Shown one piece after another: positions 1-8,408 of a stretch of DNA of 64,000 bases. The position numbers and the translations under genes were made by a program. The DNA is from Colwellia sp. 12G3 (lineage in GTDB: Bacteria; Pseudomonadota; Gammaproteobacteria; Enterobacterales; Alteromonadaceae). The notes beneath the pieces were generated by a model that did no database searches, had not been told where the DNA came from, and saw nothing but the letters and a program-made list of their open reading frames with translations. Every line of letters begins with the position of its first letter. The stretch's first letter is position 1. The stretch spans positions 248,001 to 312,000 of the forward strand of contig NZ_PJAQ01000068.1 in the NCBI RefSeq assembly GCF_002836775.1. Direction: 5' to 3'.

Positions 1-1
1 C

Positions 2-1627
2 AGCGGTGAAACCTTTTTGTGGTTTGTTCTACCTGTAGAAGAGTCTTTATTTGAAAGAGCAAAAGCCATTGCTGATAATAATGAACATATTATCTTAGGC
101 CATCAATCTCAATTTTCTCTATTAAAAACCCAGGCAATTGAATTGATTGCTTTGAATAAAGTATTAAGAGAGCATAAAGAAATTAGCCATGATTTCATTG
201 CAAAAAATGAGATCAATCACCGTATAGAGCTTACAAGACAAACTATTTTTGAAGCGACTGATATCGCTTTTAAAACAGCTCAATGGAAATATGATTCACT
301 GTCACTTGAAAATAAAACGTTAGCATCAATAACCTCTTCCATTGCAGAGCATATTTTCAATAAAGCTCCTGTGATTAAGAATGAATTAGTAAACCGATCT
401 AAACCATCGGGTAGTGCTAACTCTGCAATTAAGAAATTACTTATCGCAATGGCTGAAAATTTTGAAGAAGAGAACCTGAATTTCCCTACAGGTAGCTTTC
501 CAGCTGAGAAAGGATTGTATTTTTCATGCTTGAAGAATAAAGAACTTCATACAGAAACTGAAGGCGTTTTAGGTTTCAGTCAACCAAGTGATGTAAACCT
601 TAAAGCGTTATTCGATTCTGCAAGCAACCTGATTAAAAAGCGCGGAGATATTGTTTGGTTAAATGAAATTGATGATCTTTGGTCTCAAAAGCCTTTTGGT
701 GTTCCTAAGGGGATTAGATCCATTTGGATGCTTGCCTTTGTAATGACACATCTTAAAGACTTTGCGTTTTTTGACAAAAATGATGCGACAAACGAACATA
801 TGTTCATTACAGCACCAGATGAAGAGTTTGTAATAAAGTTAATGCTGAAATCGTCGTTTGTTGGAGTTCAACTTGTAAAAGTTGACCAAGAAAAAACGGC
901 GTATTTAAACGAGTTGGCTATTGCTCTTCCAAACTTTACTGGCAACCCAACACCTTTAGCAATTGCACAAGAATATGTAACTTTATTTGCAGGGCTTTCA
1001 ACTTGGACTCGTAATACTAAATCATTATCAAAATCAGCTAAAGATTTTATCTTATATTCAAAAACCGCATCAGACCCTCATCATTATTTATTTGAGAAAG
1101 TCACTTCTCTTTTTTCAAATAAATCTATAGTTGACATAAAATCTAACGATATAAAAACTATATTGAACGAGATTATTAATGCTCATATGGAAATGGTTAA
1201 GGCATTTAAAACCGAAATAACGAGTTACCTGCCTATTGATGAACATTTATCCAAGCAATGTACAAATGTCGCTGTGTTCACATCGGATGCTAAGCTACAA
1301 ACATTTGCCCAACGTTTAGGTGAGTTTGCAAGTAATAATAATTGGATTTCCAATATAATCTCATTATTATCAGGAAAAGCTGAACGTAATTGGGATGATA
1401 ATGCGATTAATAAAGCTAAAACAGAACTTATCGGAATAATTGAACGCTTTAAGTTAGCGAATTATCAAGCTTCATTTAAATCGTTAGAATATAAATCTGT
1501 TAGAAAAAATTATAATAGTCAAATTAGTAATATCGAAAGTTCACTTTCAATGTTAGAAGAGCATGAACGAAGAGCTGTTTTAATGGCTCTATTAGATGAA
1601 ATGACAAAGGGAATTGAACATGCCTAA
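2..1627 (+). CDS. C-terminal part of a large protein upstream of a PAPS-reductase-like gene (SspC/ATPase-like?), truncated at left edge
   Basis: The reading frame is open from the first bases of the window, so the gene starts outside it. About 540 residues are visible. They look mainly helical and contain no obvious P-loop. The stop codon lies 8 bases inside the next gene (ATG at 1620), which indicates translational coupling with the ATP-pyrophosphatase-like protein. In Ssp-type phosphorothioation loci the gene before the PAPS-reductase-like sspD encodes the ATPase SspC. BREX-like loci also pair large ATPases with PAPS reductases. The SspC-like identity is inferred from position only; I do not recognise a motif in the visible part. 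Confidence 0.55.
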   Translation, partial: SGETFLWFVLPVEESLFERAKAIADNNEHIILGHQSQFSLLKTQAIELIALNKVLREHKEISHDFIAKNEINHRIELTRQTIFEATDIAFKTAQWKYDSLSLENKTLASITSSIAEHIFNKAPVIKNELVNRSKPSGSANSAIKKLLIAMAENFEEENLNFPTGSFPAEKGLYFSCLKNKELHTETEGVLGFSQPSDVNLKALFDSASNLIKKRGDIVWLNEIDDLWSQKPFGVPKGIRSIWMLAFVMTHLKDFAFFDKNDATNEHMFITAPDEEFVIKLMLKSSFVGVQLVKVDQEKTAYLNELAIALPNFTGNPTPLAIAQEYVTLFAGLSTWTRNTKSLSKSAKDFILYSKTASDPHHYLFEKVTSLFSNKSIVDIKSNDIKTILNEIINAHMEMVKAFKTEITSYLPIDEHLSKQCTNVAVFTSDAKLQTFAQRLGEFASNNNWISNIISLLSGKAERNWDDNAINKAKTELIGIIERFKLANYQASFKSLEYKSVRKNYNSQISNIESSLSMLEEHERRAVLMALLDEMTKGIEHA

Positions 1628-2720
1628 GACTCTTCACGTATTAGGATTGTCGGGCGGTAAGGATAGTGCAGCACTTGCTATGTATATGCGCGATAATTAC
1701 CCTGAGCTTGATATTCAATATTACTTTACAGATACAGGTAAAGAGCTGCCTGAGGTAATTGATTTTGTTAATCGTTTGGAAGGTTACTTAGGTAAGCCAA
1801 TTATCGACCCTTATGATGAGGTTTTTTCTTCTAATCGAACGAAAAAAGATTTTGATTATCATCTAGAAAAACATCAAAACTATTTGCCATCACCTCAAGC
1901 ACGTTGGTGCACTATTCAAATGAAGTTGGTTCCATTTGAAATGTGGATAAATAAGAAGATGATGGATGAAGGTTATGATTTGGTCGTTTCATATGTGGGA
2001 ATTCGTGCAGATGAACCCGCACGAACAGGATTTTTAACTAACTCAAATAACGAAGCGTATCTCAAAATTGAAATGCCATTTCGTGATGATGGATTAAACA
2101 AAAAAGATATTTTTGATATTTTGCAAGGTGCTGACCTTCTTTCAGATACTGAAGAAGTTATAAATTATCGTAAACTATTTATAGACAAAAATACGAATAT
2201 GCCAACAACGCCAACAAAAGAAGACGTTATTAAGCATTTTGAGAATGAAATAATACACACTACTAACTCAACATATAAAGACTCAAACCTCACTGTAGAG
2301 ATTTATAAAAAGATTGTTGAAGCTATGGATGTTGGAAAGCCAGGTTATTATGGATGGCGTTCAAGAAGTGGTTGTACCTTTTGCTTTTATCAGCAAAAGA
2401 TCGAATGGGTTAGATTAAAGCAAATATATCCAGATGCTTTTGAAGAAGCGAAAAGCTATGAGAAAACAGCTGAAGAAAAGCGGCCTGATGGTACTTTTTA
2501 TTGGCTTGGCAAAGATACACCTCTTTCGACCTTAGAAGATCCAGACAGAATTGTACAAATTGAAGCTAATCATGCAAAAAGAATGGAACGTTTTGCTAAA
2601 AAAGCACTAAGACGCCAAAACCAATTACAAATAAATATTGTAAATATTGATACCGATGTCATGGATGAAATCTATGATGAAGTAGAAGGCGGTGGAGCAT
2701 GTGTTACTTGTTATAAATAA
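1620..2720 (+). CDS. PAPS-reductase-like ATP pyrophosphatase (SspD/DndC-like)
   Basis: The 366-residue protein opens with the PP-loop SGGKDS at residues 11-16, the AMP-forming ATP pyrophosphatase signature of PAPS reductase and DndC relatives. Cysteines occur in RWCTIQMK, in the pair SGCTFCF and in the C-terminal CVTC, suggesting metal or persulfide chemistry. In phosphorothioation systems this protein activates the DNA backbone for sulfur insertion, using sulfur supplied by a cysteine desulfurase. A start codon at 1620 is preferred because AAAGG lies 9 bases upstream; a TTG two codons earlier is also in frame. It overlaps the preceding gene and converges on a cysteine desulfurase gene. It is shorter than typical DndC (about 500 residues), which favours an Ssp-like or BREX type 4-like protein. 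Confidence 0.8.
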   Translation: MPKTLHVLGLSGGKDSAALAMYMRDNYPELDIQYYFTDTGKELPEVIDFVNRLEGYLGKPIIDPYDEVFSSNRTKKDFDYHLEKHQNYLPSPQARWCTIQMKLVPFEMWINKKMMDEGYDLVVSYVGIRADEPARTGFLTNSNNEAYLKIEMPFRDDGLNKKDIFDILQGADLLSDTEEVINYRKLFIDKNTNMPTTPTKEDVIKHFENEIIHTTNSTYKDSNLTVEIYKKIVEAMDVGKPGYYGWRSRSGCTFCFYQQKIEWVRLKQIYPDAFEEAKSYEKTAEEKRPDGTFYWLGKDTPLSTLEDPDRIVQIEANHAKRMERFAKKALRRQNQLQINIVNIDTDVMDEIYDEVEGGGACVTCYK

Positions 2721-2739
2721 CACTACTTTTATTCAGATT

Positions 2740-2764
2740 AAAGCGACTTTTAGTCGCTTTTTTT
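2740..2764 (+). terminator. Rho-independent terminator after the PAPS-reductase-like gene
   Basis: A 9-bp perfect stem, AAAGCGACT/AGTCGCTTT with a TTT loop, is followed by further T residues. It begins 20 bases after the stop codon and ends the rightward sulfur-modification operon before the convergent desulfurase gene. Confidence 0.85.
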
Positions 2765-2982
2765 ATGGCCGCTATTAATTTATCAATAACTTATAATGTC
2801 AAATTTTATGAAAGTCCTTTAAAGTATTTGTGGTATAGCCAGACATCTATTCCAAAGAGTCTATTTTAAATGGTAGATATACATACCCATACAAGAAATT
2901 TTGAAGTATGAGTCTGTAAGCAGTGCTTCTAAACGAGATCTAAATGCTCTTATTTATCAAAGTATTGATTGATTTAACGATT

Positions 2983-4104
2983 TCAATAGGTTGCTTTATA
3001 TATTTGAGCAACCAAATAGTCTACATTTTCGATTGTTACATCAAGTGAAAAACTGATTCTAAATGTATGATCAGCTAACTCACGATCAAGACCGATAGCG
3101 GTTAAAACATGTGATGGCTCTATTTCTTTTGAGGAACAGGCAGAGCCTTGTGCTAAGCACAGTTCATACTCATTATCTCTAACTAAGACATCTGTATTAG
3201 TCTTAGGTAGAGTTAATGAGATACAGCTTTCCAGGGCTAATTCGGAACCATTCAGCTGATATTCAATTTCATTGAGTTTCAGGTGTTTTAGAAAATAAGA
3301 TTTAAAATTGTTTATTTTAAATCTTTCGTAGTAAGAAGGGAAAGTCTCAATTGCTTTACCAAAACCTATGATAAGAGGGGCTGCAACAGTTCCACCCCTG
3401 ATAGCTTCTTCTTGGCCTGCACCGTGAATAACAGGCATTAAATGCTTTTTACGTAAATCACGAATATAGATAGCTCCGATTCCTTTTGGACCACCTATTT
3501 TATGAGCAGAAAATGACATAACGTCTACATTTAGGTCATCAACATCAATATCTATTTTTTGAAAGCTTTGGGCTGCATCACTATGAAATAACACCCCTGC
3601 CTCGAAACAAGCTTTGCCTATATCAGAAATAGGATTAATCGTGCCTAGTTCATTATTTACATGCATTACTGAAACCAAAGCAGTATCTGGTCTTATGGCA
3701 TCGGCAATTGAAGCCGCCTCAATTATCCCATCTTTGTTTGGCTTCACATAAGTAACTTCATAACCTACCGACGTAAGATAATCACAAATAGCAAATACAC
3801 ATTTATGCTCAATCTGTGTCGTTACAATATGCTTTTTATCTTTGGGTATTTCATCCCCTAAAAGTAGACTTTTAAAAGCGATGTTATTAGATTCTGTTGC
3901 GCCGCTAGTAAAAATAATTTCACTTGGGTAAGCCCCTATTTGATCTGCTAGTTGTTCTCTAACTTTATTAATTTCATTAGAGACTTGCCCACCTAATAAA
4001 TGACTAGAAGCTGAGTTTGCATAGAGAGTATTAAAGGCATCTGATAGCGTGACTTTAACTTCGGGTAGGATTGAGTAAGAGGCTGCTGTATCTAAATAAA
4101 TCAT
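2983..4104 (-). CDS. Cysteine desulfurase (SspA/DndA/IscS-type)
   Basis: This 373-residue PLP enzyme of the NifS/IscS class moves sulfur from L-cysteine onto its own active-site cysteine as a persulfide. Visible signatures are TSGATESNN (67-74), HSDAAQSFQK (174-183) with the PLP-contacting residues, the PLP lysine in SAHKIGGPKG (Lys202), and the persulfide cysteine in GSACSSKE (Cys323). It converges on the PAPS-reductase-like gene, as expected for the sulfur donor of a phosphorothioation locus. The scaffold proteins IscU, IscR and Fdx are absent, which argues against a housekeeping isc operon. No clear ribosome site precedes the ATG. Whether to call it sspA or dndA depends on genes outside the window. 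Confidence 0.85.
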   Translation of the reverse strand: MIYLDTAASYSILPEVKVTLSDAFNTLYANSASSHLLGGQVSNEINKVREQLADQIGAYPSEIIFTSGATESNNIAFKSLLLGDEIPKDKKHIVTTQIEHKCVFAICDYLTSVGYEVTYVKPNKDGIIEAASIADAIRPDTALVSVMHVNNELGTINPISDIGKACFEAGVLFHSDAAQSFQKIDIDVDDLNVDVMSFSAHKIGGPKGIGAIYIRDLRKKHLMPVIHGAGQEEAIRGGTVAAPLIIGFGKAIETFPSYYERFKINNFKSYFLKHLKLNEIEYQLNGSELALESCISLTLPKTNTDVLVRDNEYELCLAQGSACSSKEIEPSHVLTAIGLDRELADHTFRISFSLDVTIENVDYLVAQIYKATY

Positions 4105-4185
4105 GAGAATTAATATTGAGTCAATTGTTATTTTGTAAGGTAATCATTTTATCACTAAAGTCACGATAGGACATAATCCTCATGC

Positions 4186-4293
4186 TTACTCTTTAGGGAA
4201 AAACCAGAGAAATATAACTTTCCAAACTTTTATTACAATAATAATAAAAGCGATACCTATGAATACATCGAATAAGGCTAAAATAAAATCCAC
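4186..4293 (-). CDS. Possible 35-residue single-span membrane protein
   Basis: A short leftward frame with a GTG start sits just upstream of the desulfurase gene in the same direction. AAGGAT lies about 6 bases before the start. The product is almost entirely a hydrophobic helix (FDVFIGIAFIIIVIKVW) ending in a charged FFPKE tail, which fits a small membrane protein. I recognise no family. The main support is the ribosome site plus a coherent hydrophobic helix; chance AT-rich sequence remains possible. Confidence 0.35.
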   Translation of the reverse strand: MDFILALFDVFIGIAFIIIVIKVWKVIFLWFFPKE

Positions 4294-4491
4294 TTTAATA
4301 TCCTTGTCATAAACAGCCTTTGAACTTCCAATTACCGTTCGCCAAAAGATGAAAAAATCTTATGTGTATATCCTTCGTATATACTATTGAAAATGTTATA
4401 TATTTGCATCAAATCAATACAGAATCACATATTAATGAATAAAAAGTAACTATAGCCCATACTATATAGATAAAAACTAATAAGAACAAAA

Positions 4492-5406
4492 ATGATGTTG
4501 CTACCAATTTCGCTCCTACTCGTTTGTATTATCGGCTTTTTAGCCCAATCTATTGGTCTGTGTATGGTGAGGGGCGTTAACGAGCTTAAGAGTGGAAAAC
4601 CAGAGTTTCTACTCGCATTACTGTTGAGTGGAATTCTCGCTTGGATAGCTATGATTTACGCGAATTACTTGGGTATTAATACTAACTTTAAAACCTATGA
4701 AGCTAGCAGCTGGTTTGCCATAGGTGGCATTATCTTTGGTTTTGGCACCGCATTCAACCAAGGCTGCGGTGTCTCCACTTTGAGTAAACTATCTCGTGGT
4801 GATTCAAAAATGATTTTCACTATAGTCGGTTGGCTAATTGGGTGGACAATTTTGGCTCAATGGAGTCCTTCCACCAATCATACAAAGCTTTTCTTATCTA
4901 ACAATATAACATTAGGCATACTCATTTCTATTTCAGTAGCCTTGTTAATTTGGGCTTTTATAGGCAACAAAAAACGGAGAGAACTATGGCTGACAATGAT
5001 GTCAATAGGACTTATCGGGGGTTTTGTCTTTCTGTTCGATCCTAAATGGCCACCATCTGGGCTTTTATATCAAGTAAGCCATGCATTAGCAGGTATTAAT
5101 GACTCTTTATGGCCACCAGTAGAGAGTTATTTATTATTTTTATCTTTGATAATTGGTATGTTTTCAGCTGCTTGGCATACGAAAAATTTTGAATTGATAG
5201 CATCAAGTTGGCAACAATGGATATTACATATAGTAGCGGGCACCTGTATGGGGGTTGGGGCATCGTTAGCTCTTGGAGGCAATGACTCACAACTTTTACT
5301 GGCCTTACCAACGTTATCTCCAGGTGGGATCGTCTCAGTTACAGGGATGTTAATAGGTATTTGGATTGGTTTATTTGTTAGAGAAAAACTCACCGTTAGT
5401 AAATGA
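4492..5406 (+). CDS. YeeE/YedE (TsuA-like) family sulfur-compound transporter
   Basis: A 304-residue polytopic membrane protein with roughly nine hydrophobic segments. It carries the family's duplicated glycine-rich motif: FGFGTAFNQGCGVSTLSKLS near residues 85-104 with the conserved cysteine, and GVGASLALGGNDSQLL near residue 255. TsuA-type YeeE proteins import thiosulfate through a cysteine relay. Here the second motif has GGN where many members have GGC. The gene faces away from the cysteine desulfurase, about 390 bases from it. A link to sulfur supply for DNA modification is an inference from location. Confidence 0.8.
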   Translation: MMLLPISLLLVCIIGFLAQSIGLCMVRGVNELKSGKPEFLLALLLSGILAWIAMIYANYLGINTNFKTYEASSWFAIGGIIFGFGTAFNQGCGVSTLSKLSRGDSKMIFTIVGWLIGWTILAQWSPSTNHTKLFLSNNITLGILISISVALLIWAFIGNKKRRELWLTMMSIGLIGGFVFLFDPKWPPSGLLYQVSHALAGINDSLWPPVESYLLFLSLIIGMFSAAWHTKNFELIASSWQQWILHIVAGTCMGVGASLALGGNDSQLLLALPTLSPGGIVSVTGMLIGIWIGLFVREKLTVSK

Positions 5407-5472
5407 TATAGGGCTGGTTGTTGAATAAATCATTTACTAACGTTATTGTTCAACAGTGCTGTCACAATTTAT

Positions 5473-5826
5473 TTAATTTATTGGTTTTCGATACTTTTGA
5501 TGTATAAAATATGTATTTATAGACCCATCATTTTCTAACTTCGCATACCCTTCTTTAATAAAAAATCCGGAGTAATCCTTATACTCACATTTAAATGACC
5601 ATAGTGTTGATAAGCTATAACTGCCTTTAAACTCCTCCCATGTATTATTTAGGTGGCCAAATGGCACTTGCTGCACTTCGTTTAATGGGTCAAATACAAT
5701 CTCTTTTGTTTCTATGTCTAAAACTGACATTACCTCAATTAAATCATTTTTCTTCATACTAAATACATCAGCCTGGAATCGCGGGTTAAACATGAGTTTA
5801 CATTGGAATAAGTCATAAATGGCCAA
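5473..5826 (-). CDS. Hypothetical protein, uncertain start, possibly a fragment
   Basis: Open frame of about 117 residues that only has a TTG at its upstream end; the first ATG encodes Met12. No family is recognised. Just upstream, another leftward frame encodes a hydrophobic stretch (GYFFLGLIVGSFIWPF) that runs over this one in a different phase. This looks like a frameshifted two-part gene, so the visible product may be a remnant. Confidence 0.35.
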   Translation of the reverse strand: MAIYDLFQCKLMFNPRFQADVFSMKKNDLIEVMSVLDIETKEIVFDPLNEVQQVPFGHLNNTWEEFKGSYSLSTLWSFKCEYKDYSGFFIKEGYAKLENDGSINTYFIHQKYRKPIN

Positions 5827-5995
5827 ATGAATGAACCAACTATTAAGCCTAGAAAAAAATAGCCTATAGATACCTTATTAACCGAAGTACCTTCCGTCTT
5901 AAAGAAATGATTATTAAGTAATGCAGCACCTATACTATAGTGATAAGACCTATGGACAAATAGATAATAAGTAAATCATTTTGAGCTTCTATGCG

Positions 5996-6338
5996 TTATT
6001 TCTGACTAAAGCCTTTATGCTCATATTTCATCTGATCCCCTTCTGTAATTCTTAGCTCACCAGTACACCAAGGGGCAAAAACGGGATCAGAAAAGACAGG
6101 AAATATATCTTGAATAGTTGTTTCGTTATCATCATCAAATTCGGCGTTAAGTTGTATTAAATACAACCTTTCTTCTTTTATTTCCCATACGCCTAAATAC
6201 CCTCGCCATAGAGTCATACAGTTTATTTGAAAAGGGGATAGTGTATTGGTCAGTGAAAAGTAATACACCTAGTGAACATGATAAAAGAGATCTACTTTCT
6301 CCTTCATATATAATTGTCTCTGATAGTTGTGCCGTCAT
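5996..6338 (-). pseudogene. Frameshifted small protein gene (TALWRGY/WEI-type hypothetical family)
   Basis: AAAAGGAAC followed by ATG at 6338 starts a protein, MTAQLSETIIYEGESRSLLS, whose frame then drifts into unrelated sequence. The expected continuation (YYFSLTNTLSPF then LWRGYLGVWEIKEERLYLI and PVFAPWCTGELRI) is in the +1 frame from about 6268. These blocks match the order seen in a widespread hypothetical protein family that begins with MTAQxSxT. One frameshift near 6270 therefore separates the two parts. The C-terminal block usual in the family is also missing, so the gene is broken and truncated. Confidence 0.65.
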
Positions 6339-6367
6339 AAAGTTCCTTTTGATGAAAGTAAATCTAA

Positions 6368-6915
6368 GTAGTATCGACTGCAGAGAGAAGAGTTGATGAA
6401 ATACTTGATAATGGCCGTGAATTTAAAACGATAAACTTAGCAAATCTGCAGCTGCCTTTTGCTAAAGCAATAGCTTCAGAGCTTGATGCTCAACAAACTG
6501 AATTTGAAAAATAAATGACCGTTATTACGCACTAGATGAAGTGAAAAATGAACTGGCAAATTTATACCAAGATACAATAGAGCAATTAGACTCAAGTTCA
6601 TCAACATGTTTAAGCGAGCTTGCATAAGAAATTTCTCATCTTAATAAACAAAATGAAGCTATTGAGTTAACGATGGAAGAGCTAAGTAAAAAACTACTCT
6701 TCCTAACTTTTGGCTTAACAATAGGTGACTGGATTTGTACCAACTCATATTGGCATGATGGGAGAAAAGTTCATTTTAAGATAGAGCGTGTAGATTACTA
6801 TCCCAACGAAATAATTTTGTCAGGCCCTATCATCACTCAAAAAGGTGAAGTGGGTAAACGAGAAAAGTCTATTCGAATTAATCTATGTAAGGGCTCTGGT
6901 GATGAACATAAATAA
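6368..6915 (+). pseudogene. Degraded coiled-coil protein gene (lost start, frameshift, internal stop)
   Basis: Translation from 6371 gives STAERRVDEILDNGREFK then ANLQLPFAKAIASELDAQQ up to a TAA. After a frame change in the A-run near 6507-6511 it continues as INDRYYALDEVKNELANLYQ, stops at TAA 6625-6627, and resumes in frame through MEELSKKLLF to a stop at 6913. No start codon is left at the 5' end, where GTA stands. Three separate lesions in one otherwise coherent helical protein show a pseudogene. The last open piece (from ATG 6673, 80 residues) could still be translated. It overlaps the next gene by 14 bases, an old operon arrangement. Confidence 0.7.
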
Positions 6916-7099
6916 GCTCATTCAATCAATAGAGCAAAGAGAATTCGCAGAGCCCTTCCCTATCATAAACAAGAAATAAGAAATAAGCGGCATTAATGTT
7001 AGTGAAAAAGAGCTTCCCCAGATATTAAAAGCAATTAAGTTACTCTTCAAGCAGTTTAAATTAAATGAATTTGATATTAAAATTAACCACTGGGGCTAA
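6902..7099 (+). pseudogene. Small operon gene interrupted by one TAA codon
   Basis: ATG at 6902 starts MNINKLIQSIEQREFAEPF and reaches TAA 25 codons later, then the same frame continues as EISGINVSEKELPQILKAIK to a final TAA at 7097. A single in-frame stop splits a roughly 65-residue helical protein. The start overlaps the preceding gene and the end abuts the GTG of the next one, so three genes once formed a tight operon. Confidence 0.55.
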
Positions 7100-7672
7100 G
7101 TGTTTGTGATTGAGCCTGAAAGACAAATAAAGGTCATATTATCTGTTGGTTATTTTGAGCAAGACCATAGCATTTATTCAGTGAGGGAAAAGCTAAAAAC
7201 TTGTGACTACTTCAATGTTAGTTCGCTCTATTTTAATAGCAAAAAATTGCTGATAAGAATAAAGGCAGTCAGGGCTAATACTAAATGGCGAGAACATAGT
7301 TTTTCTGACTTTGAAAACGAAAAAATTCTAGCTGAAAGTATTGCAGAACAAATTATTGAAATAACTTCATCGCTTGTTTCCTACACAAGGTTTGATCCTT
7401 ACAAAAATTTTGGTCAAGTTACCATTGAAGGTATATTAGCTATCGCAAGATATAGTTCGGCATTATACGCTAAAGAAAACGCGCTGTTTTTTCTTGTGAG
7501 ATACAAACATCTTTTATCCTACCCACAAAAAGTTATCATTGATAAAAGAGAAATTAAAACTGAAAACGTTAATGGCTTTGCTAGGAGTTTTTTTCTTAAT
7601 ACCAAAGCGATTAAATTGCTTAGCTTGTTGCCAATTAATTTTGAAGGTCAAGAAACAATCATAGAGCGTTAA
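7100..7672 (+). CDS. Hypothetical protein, last gene of a decayed operon
   Basis: 190-residue protein with a GTG start directly after the stop of the broken gene before it. A second GTG lies two codons downstream. It is a mixed, soluble-looking protein with no signal peptide, membrane segment or motif I recognise. With both upstream partners inactivated, it may be an orphan from a former phage-like or mobile module. It ends 60 bases before an inverted TACATCCA/TGGATGTA sequence that could act as a weak terminator. Confidence 0.55.
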   Translation: MFVIEPERQIKVILSVGYFEQDHSIYSVREKLKTCDYFNVSSLYFNSKKLLIRIKAVRANTKWREHSFSDFENEKILAESIAEQIIEITSSLVSYTRFDPYKNFGQVTIEGILAIARYSSALYAKENALFFLVRYKHLLSYPQKVIIDKREIKTENVNGFARSFFLNTKAIKLLSLLPINFEGQETIIER

Positions 7673-7678
7673 ATTATC

Positions 7679-7713
7679 CTTCTACATCCATCGATTCATA
7701 GTCGGTGGATGTA
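7679..7713 (+). terminator. Possible weak terminator hairpin
   Basis: CTACATCCA and TGGATGTAG face each other across a short spacer that contains ATCGATTCAT, just after the stop at 7672. No strong T-tract follows, so termination is not certain. Confidence 0.35.
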
Positions 7714-7909
7714 GCAAGTAATATTTTATTCTACGACTGATTTTACTACGCTGTAGCTAAGGTAACATTGAACTAGGCAAATAAAAAATATTTTAAGTGA
7801 CTTTTCAGTGCTAATAAAAAGTTTCACGCTTCTTATTTTATTAACTAAGTTACCTTCATAACTAATCAAACTTTACAGCAGAGTGTCTTAAAAGTTAACA
7901 AGACGAAAA

Positions 7910-8041
7910 CCGTTACTCAGACAGAATCAAGATCCGTTACTTCACTAATTTCTAAACCGTTACTAAGACAAAGTTAATGGCCGTTACTCGGACCAATTTA
8001 TGAAGCGTTACTCGGACAAAATATTTGTCTAAGTAACGGGG
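7910..8041. repeat. Iteron-like array: five direct 23-24 bp repeats plus one inverted copy
   Basis: Copies of CCGTTACTCxGACAAA begin at 7910, 7934 (degenerate), 7957, 7981 and 8005, a period of 23-24 bases. A sixth copy lies inverted at 8024-8041, so the fifth and sixth form a long palindrome with ends CGTTACT/AGTAACG around an ACAAA-TTTGT centre. Regular spacing near two helical turns indicates a multi-site protein-binding array. Replication iterons and TnsB-type transposon-end sites both look like this. No replication or transposase gene remains next to it. Confidence 0.75.
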
Positions 8042-8060
8042 GGAGTGACACAAAAAAGAC

Positions 8061-8074
8061 AAAAAAACCTATAC
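8061..8074. repeat. 14-bp sequence shared with the mutS-proximal integrase region (possible att site)
   Basis: AAAAAAACCTATAC here is identical to 32498-32511, which lies just upstream of the integrase next to mutS. Direct copies at both edges of an accessory block are expected for attL/attR. The A-run makes part of the match low in information, leaving CCTATAC as the specific part. Confidence 0.4.
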
Positions 8075-8094
8075 ACTAAGACAAGCAACTTTTT

Positions 8095-8259
8095 ATGAGT
8101 AAAAAAAACAATTTTTCAACTCGATTATTCTTTAATCCAGGACAAAGTCGTCTCTGTCATGAAAATAGTAGCTTCACATCAAATAGGCTTCCAATACAAC
8201 ATCGGGCATTGCATTTTAGCCTAAGAAAAGACCTACTCAATCAATTGGATTTAGGATAG
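8095..8259 (+). CDS. 54-residue ORF after the repeat array (possible TnsA-like N-terminal remnant)
   Basis: ATG at 8095 gives MSKKNNFSTRLFFNPGQSRL and ends ALHFSLRKDLLNQLDLG. The last part vaguely resembles the region of TnsA-like transposase endonucleases where a short S/E-rich motif precedes a helix ending in LLxLD. Its position directly inside a TnsB-like repeat array would fit. The similarity is weak and the ribosome site is poor, so this may be non-coding. The stretch from 8260 to 8408 shows nothing else. Confidence 0.25.
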   Translation: MSKKNNFSTRLFFNPGQSRLCHENSSFTSNRLPIQHRALHFSLRKDLLNQLDLG

Positions 8260-8408
8260 ATATTAACTAAGATATCAGGCTAATCAATTACTCAATATAT
8301 GTTAGACATCTGCATTAATATCACACTCTTTTGGAGTAATTTTATTATTTATAGTTAGGATTTTCACCTAAATAAAATGACTTTTTAGGATATTTAATGG
8401 TTAGTTTT

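Noticed and set aside
2983..4104. Housekeeping iscS
   Set aside because: No iscR, iscU, iscA or hscBA around; the neighbours are a PAPS-reductase-like gene and a sulfur transporter, favouring a DNA-modification role.
5096..5393. Two leftward open frames inside the YeeE-like transporter gene
   Set aside because: They lie wholly within a clear membrane-protein gene on the other strand and have no ribosome site or family pattern.
7910..8041. CRISPR array
   Set aside because: The repeats are only 16 bases with 7-8 base gaps, one copy is inverted, and no cas genes are present.
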